From assembly GCA_947573485.1 (NCBI GenBank), contig CANPGB010000011.1, positions 24,842 to 88,841 on the forward strand: a stretch of 64,000 bases of DNA. The letters run 5' to 3'. This document shows, in pieces, positions 60,771 to 64,000 of this stretch; position 1 is the first letter of the stretch; each line of letters begins with the position of its first letter. The notes under the pieces are model-generated. The model had not been told where the DNA came from, did no database searches, and was given only the letters and a program-made list of their open reading frames with translations. A program made the position numbers and the translations under genes. Source of the DNA: an uncultured Porphyromonadaceae bacterium. GTDB lineage: Bacteria; Bacteroidota; Bacteroidia; Bacteroidales; Muribaculaceae.

Positions 60771-61700
60771 ATGAAAAACTCCGACTCCTCATATAAACAA
60801 TCGCTTAAATCGCTCGATACCGAAGAGCGCATCGACCTGGCCTTCTACCGCCCGATAGGTTATGCCTGGGCACGGCTGGCGCGGCGCCTCGGCATAGGAC
60901 CCAACGCCATTACCATTGCCTCGATTTTCTTAGGCATAGGTGCCGGCGTTGCCTTTTATTTCACCGATTTTTGGGTGAACGTGGCGGGCATAGTGCTGCT
61001 GGTGTGGGCCAACTCGTTTGACAGCGCCGACGGCCAGCTCGCGCGCATGACAGGGCAATATTCACGCCTCGGTCGCATCCTCGACGGGCTCTCGGGCGAC
61101 ATATGGTTTGTGACCATATACGTTGCCATATGTCTGCGCGAGAATTATTCGTCGCCTTTCTTTGCCGCGCACCCGTGGCTGATATGGCTTATAGCCGTTG
61201 TTGCCGGTGTGTGCCATGCCAAGCAGGCGGGTATGGCCGACTACTACCGCCAGTTCCACCTCTATTTCATAAGGGGAGAGGAGGGCAGCGAGCTCGACTC
61301 GTGCGACTCCTTGCGCGCGCGGCTGCGCACCCTCTCGTGGCGGTGTGATTTCTTTGCCAAACTCACGCTCTGGTTCTATGCCAACTATACTGCCAACCAG
61401 GAGATAACCTCGCCTGCCATGCAGCGGCTCCGCGCCGAGTTGCACCGCCGCTACCCCGACGGCAAGATTCCGGCAGCTTTCCGCCGCGAGTTCCGTAACC
61501 TGAGCCTGCCTTTGATGAAGTATACCAACATACTTACTTTCAACTGGCGTTCGATAGCCCTTTTTGTGGCCGTTCTCTCGGGCCACCCGTGGCTCTACTT
61601 CGTGTTTGAGCTCGTTATTCTGAACAACCTCCTTATATATATGGTGCAGCGGCATGAGGCTATGTGCCGCTACCTTTGCTCTCAACTCAAAACGCTATGA
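60771..61700 (+). CDS. second CDP-alcohol phosphatidyltransferase-like enzyme, variant motif
   Basis: 309 aa, several TM helices. The motif reads DSADGQLARMTGQYSRLGRILDGLSGD: all positions fit DX2DGX2ARX8GX3D but the last Asp is at X4 instead of X3. A long cytoplasmic insertion (about 150-235) is present. It may use a different acceptor from the first enzyme or make another phospholipid; the altered last Asp leaves activity open. Overlaps the next gene by 4 bp. Confidence 0.8.
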   Translation: MKNSDSSYKQSLKSLDTEERIDLAFYRPIGYAWARLARRLGIGPNAITIASIFLGIGAGVAFYFTDFWVNVAGIVLLVWANSFDSADGQLARMTGQYSRLGRILDGLSGDIWFVTIYVAICLRENYSSPFFAAHPWLIWLIAVVAGVCHAKQAGMADYYRQFHLYFIRGEEGSELDSCDSLRARLRTLSWRCDFFAKLTLWFYANYTANQEITSPAMQRLRAELHRRYPDGKIPAAFRREFRNLSLPLMKYTNILTFNWRSIALFVAVLSGHPWLYFVFELVILNNLLIYMVQRHEAMCRYLCSQLKTL

Positions 61701-62698
61701 AACTGCGATCGCTTCTTTTGACGGCTCTCTTTATAAGCTCTCTTTCGGCTCTTGGCCGCACTTATCATGATGCTGCGGCTTTCGGCTTCTACGGGCATGT
61801 GAAGGAGGCCTTGGAGAAAAATTATTATGGACAAAGCAAGAGCTACACACCTGTAGAGTATAAATTTGGTACTGACGGTGCTGTGCTTGAGGCTGCATCG
61901 CTCGGTCGAAACATTACGGTCAGACGGAATAATGTGGGTTATATTATGGAAATAGAAGAAGTGACCATAACGAACACCCGTAAAATATATAAGTATTATT
62001 TTGACGCGTTTGACAGGCTCTCACAGGAACGATATGATGCGACAGATGCGAGGTATGTTATCAACACCGACTATTATTATTCCGGTAAAAATGTGATTAA
62101 GGAGACTTATCCCGACAAAGGCCCAAATGGAGACCCCAATAATCTTCATACATGCGAGTATAGGGATATAAAGACTGATTCACATGACAACTGGGTGAGC
62201 CGTGCTGTGTATGTAGACGGAAACTATGCCCGTCGGCAGGAACGCACTATCACTTATTGGGATGACGATAAGGCGCCTGCGCAGGTTGAAAAGCCGAAGG
62301 TGGCTGTCGCCGACGGGCAGTCGTGGCTTTCTATCGGACGAAATATAGCGCACACATATAAATATGATACCGAGGCCGAGTATGCTAATGGCCGGGAGGG
62401 TACAGCTAAAACGGTCAAGGATAAGGGTATCAAAATCAATGTAAACCATTCGGGTTATGGAGTTGTCACTTTTTACGGCAAGAAAAGCGGCAGCAGCGGT
62501 ATTGTACCTGTGGCCGGGCCATGGAGTGGTGACTACGACGGAAGCAAGCTCACTCTTACCAAGGGTTATAAAGATGTGGCTGTTACACCTGTCACCTTGC
62601 AATTGCTTGAGGTGAAGACCGTGAAAAAGAAAACCGTTATAAAATTTCTGCTTGACGGCAAGACTGTTATCACGGCTACCGAATGCAAGGCTCTGTAG
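61697..62698 (+). CDS. secreted hypothetical protein within the lipid operon
   Basis: 333 aa from the ATG overlapping the previous stop; signal peptide MKLRSLLLTALFISSLSALG. Rich in YxY and KY motifs with beta character (EEVTITNTRKIYKYYFDAFDRLSQERYDATDARY resembles RHS/YD-like or domain-of-unknown-function repeats). A C-terminal part YGVVTFYGKKSGSSGIVPVAGPWSGDYDGSKLTLTKGY may form a separate beta domain. Not recognised. Its base composition is A+T-richer than flanking lipid genes, suggesting insertion. Overlaps the HAD gene. Confidence 0.7.
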   Translation: MKLRSLLLTALFISSLSALGRTYHDAAAFGFYGHVKEALEKNYYGQSKSYTPVEYKFGTDGAVLEAASLGRNITVRRNNVGYIMEIEEVTITNTRKIYKYYFDAFDRLSQERYDATDARYVINTDYYYSGKNVIKETYPDKGPNGDPNNLHTCEYRDIKTDSHDNWVSRAVYVDGNYARRQERTITYWDDDKAPAQVEKPKVAVADGQSWLSIGRNIAHTYKYDTEAEYANGREGTAKTVKDKGIKINVNHSGYGVVTFYGKKSGSSGIVPVAGPWSGDYDGSKLTLTKGYKDVAVTPVTLQLLEVKTVKKKTVIKFLLDGKTVITATECKAL

Positions 62699-63372
62699 TG
62701 AAAGCCATAATCTTCGATTACGGAGGCACTCTTGACTGCCGTGGCGACCACTGGGCGGTGATTATCCGCCGTGCGTGGCAGGCTGCCGGCCTTGATGTGC
62801 CGCTCGACGACTTCTGCCGCGCTTATATATATGGTGAGCGGGCGCTTGCCGCCGAAGGGGTGGTGGCTCCGACAGACACTTTCCTTGAACTCATGCGGCG
62901 CAAGGCCGCGTTTGAGCTTGAGTGCCTCGGGCTTTATTCCGAAGAGCTTGCCGAGGCCATAGCTCAATACTGCTACCGCCACGCCCGCGAGTGTACAGCC
63001 GAGGCCGCTGAGGTGCTGCAGGCGCTGGGCGAACGCTACCGCCTTGCTCTAGTGAGCAATTTCTATGGCAATCTAAAGAGCGTTCTTGCCGACTTTGGTC
63101 TTCTGCAATTTTTCCCGGTGGTTGTTGAAAGTGCTTCGGTGGGGGTGCGCAAGCCAGACCCTCGCATCTTCGGTCTCGCTCTCGAGGCTTTGGGTATCGA
63201 GCCTGCCGAGGCTCTTGTGGTGGGCGACTCGGTGAGCAAAGATATTCTTCCGGCACAAAGTCTCGGTTGCGAGGCCGTGCTTATCAAAGGAGAGCCATGG
63301 TTTTATGAGAAAGAGCAAACTGCAAGGTGCAAAGCTGTCAAATCGCTAAAAGAACTGCTCTTGCCTTGTTAA
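62683..63372 (+). CDS. HAD-superfamily hydrolase
   Basis: 229 aa from ATG 62683 (16-bp overlap with the previous gene); a GTG at 62698 would give the usual MKAIIFDYGGTLD start. HAD motifs: nucleophile Asp in IIFDYGGTLD, Ser/Thr in LALVSNFYG, Lys in VGVRKPDPRIFGLAL, acidic VVGDSVSKDI. A phosphatase of a small phospho-metabolite; in this setting inositol phosphate or a lipid headgroup phosphate is possible but not shown. Last gene of the operon, followed by a 237-bp gap with the MIPS promoter. Confidence 0.88.
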   Translation: MQGSVVKAIIFDYGGTLDCRGDHWAVIIRRAWQAAGLDVPLDDFCRAYIYGERALAAEGVVAPTDTFLELMRRKAAFELECLGLYSEELAEAIAQYCYRHARECTAEAAEVLQALGERYRLALVSNFYGNLKSVLADFGLLQFFPVVVESASVGVRKPDPRIFGLALEALGIEPAEALVVGDSVSKDILPAQSLGCEAVLIKGEPWFYEKEQTARCKAVKSLKELLLPC

Positions 63373-63485
63373 CCTATCTTTACATAAAATGGGCTATAAG
63401 GGCTTGATTTTAACATGTGTTTTCAAAAATCGGGCTAAATTAGCGATAATTCACAATATTTCACCTTTTTTGTGCTAAGAATTTT

Positions 63486-63516
63486 TTTGCAGTCTGCCTA
63501 AAACTTACTACTTTTG
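63486..63516 (+). promoter_or_regulatory. promoter of the inositol-3-phosphate synthase gene
   Basis: TTTG (63486-63489), 19 bp, TACTTTTG (63509-63516). Start near 63522, giving an ~88-nt leader before the ATG at 63610. Confidence 0.75.
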
Positions 63517-63609
63517 AGCCGTGAAAATGCGAGGCTCTGCGGCCTTGCGCGATTTCACTTCTCTAAACATTGGAAAATCAGTAAAGTAAAATAACTAAAT
63601 CTATTAAAA

Positions 63610-64000
63610 ATGAGCGAAAGTATCGCAAAGCCGGCAACCGGTAAGCTCGGCGTGATGGTAGTAGGCCTCGGTGCCGTTACCACAACTTTCATGACAGGTG
63701 TGCTTATGACCCGCAAAGGTCTTGCCAAGCCCGTCGGTTCAATGACCCAGTACGACCGCATCCGTGTCGGCGAAGGTGCAGACAAAAAATACCTCAAATA
63801 TAACGAAATCGTTCCTATCACCGACCTCAAGGACATTGAGTTCGCAGCATGGGACGTTTACCCCGCAAACGCTTACGAATCGGCTATCAACGCTGAAGTA
63901 CTCAAGGAAAAAGACATCAACCCCGTCCGTGAGGAACTCGAAGCTATCAAGCCCCTCCCCGCAGCATTCGACCACAACTACGCAAAGCGCCTCGACGGCG
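63610..64000 (+). CDS. inositol-3-phosphate synthase (MIPS), 5' part only
   Basis: 130 codons before the window edge; the protein should be about 430 aa. The N-terminus KLGVMVVGLGAVTTTFMTGVL is the NAD-binding Rossmann strand of Ino1-type synthases, followed by GLAKPVGSMTQYDRIRVGEG and DLKDIEFAAWDVYPANAYE as in Bacteroides enzymes. MIPS turns glucose-6-phosphate into inositol-3-phosphate with NAD in the cytoplasm. It supplies the headgroup for the lipid operon just upstream and is transcribed from its own strong promoter. Confidence 0.88.
   Translation, partial: MSESIAKPATGKLGVMVVGLGAVTTTFMTGVLMTRKGLAKPVGSMTQYDRIRVGEGADKKYLKYNEIVPITDLKDIEFAAWDVYPANAYESAINAEVLKEKDINPVREELEAIKPLPAAFDHNYAKRLDG

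Overview
The window looks like a chromosomal segment of a gut Bacteroidales bacterium, most likely Muribaculaceae or a close relative. The reasons are Bacteroidetes-type promoters (TTTG, about 19-20 bp, then TAnnTTTG), SusC/SusD genes with an ECF sigma/FecR pair, type IX secretion tails (Por sorting domains), GSCxx-like lipoprotein leaders, a gingipain-family protease and an oxalate-degradation cluster. Most genes are G+C-rich, but several blocks are clearly A+T-richer: the first gene, about 6.3-14.7 kb, about 20.4-23 kb, about 53.0-53.7 kb, and one gene at 61.7-62.7 kb. This points to a mosaic chromosome.

Layout. 0-5.9 kb: a secreted C10 cysteine protease followed 12 bp later by a lipoprotein serpin; a ferritin and an ArnT-like membrane glycosyltransferase on the minus strand; a divergent radical SAM gene. 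5.9-6.3 kb: tRNA-Ser(CGA), whose 3' end and terminator lie in a 128-bp tandem duplication. 6.3-14.7 kb: an A+T-rich exporter operon (TolC-like protein, FtsX/MacB-like permease, adaptor, ATPase) preceded by a textbook sigma-54 promoter and an inverted repeat, and followed by its own NtrC-type regulator and histidine kinase. 14.8-19.4 kb: GH2 exo-glucosaminidase-like enzyme, ROK sugar kinase and GH43-like protein. 19.5-22.9 kb: an LRR (BspA-like) protein and a C25 (gingipain-family) protease that share a nearly identical signal peptide. 23-26.5 kb: an orphan protein, YaaA, and a GH13 alpha-amylase.

26.6-43.2 kb is a polysaccharide-utilisation-type locus: ECF sigma, FecR anti-sigma, STN-containing SusC, SusD, a surface lipoprotein, an N-acetylmuramoyl-L-alanine amidase fused to a beta-propeller, two stand-alone propeller paralogues, and a GHL10 (DigH/YngK-like) glycosidase. 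An amidase together with a glycosidase family that acts on peptide-free glycan suggests the target is peptidoglycan. 43.3-47.5 kb (minus) encodes formyl-CoA:oxalate CoA-transferase, oxalyl-CoA decarboxylase and an AEC permease, a compact oxalate pathway. 47.9-52.9 kb (minus) is housekeeping: pyrG, yidC and an aminotransferase.

53-54.6 kb is a decayed region with a structured leader, a small orphan gene, a truncated ORF, a MITE-like pair of inverted palindromic repeats, and the C-terminal remnant of an outer-membrane barrel gene. 54.6-56.3 kb: a DJ-1/PfpI protein and ApbE. 56.35-64 kb: a tightly overlapping membrane-lipid operon (ATP-grasp protein, PgpA-like phosphatase, GtrA-like protein, CDP-alcohol phosphatidyltransferase, PAP2 protein, acyltransferase, second CDP-alcohol phosphatidyltransferase, secreted orphan, HAD hydrolase). 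It is followed by the start of an inositol-3-phosphate synthase cut by the window edge. Together these make a Bacteroidetes inositol-lipid pathway.

No rRNA, CRISPR array, integrase or intact insertion sequence was seen.
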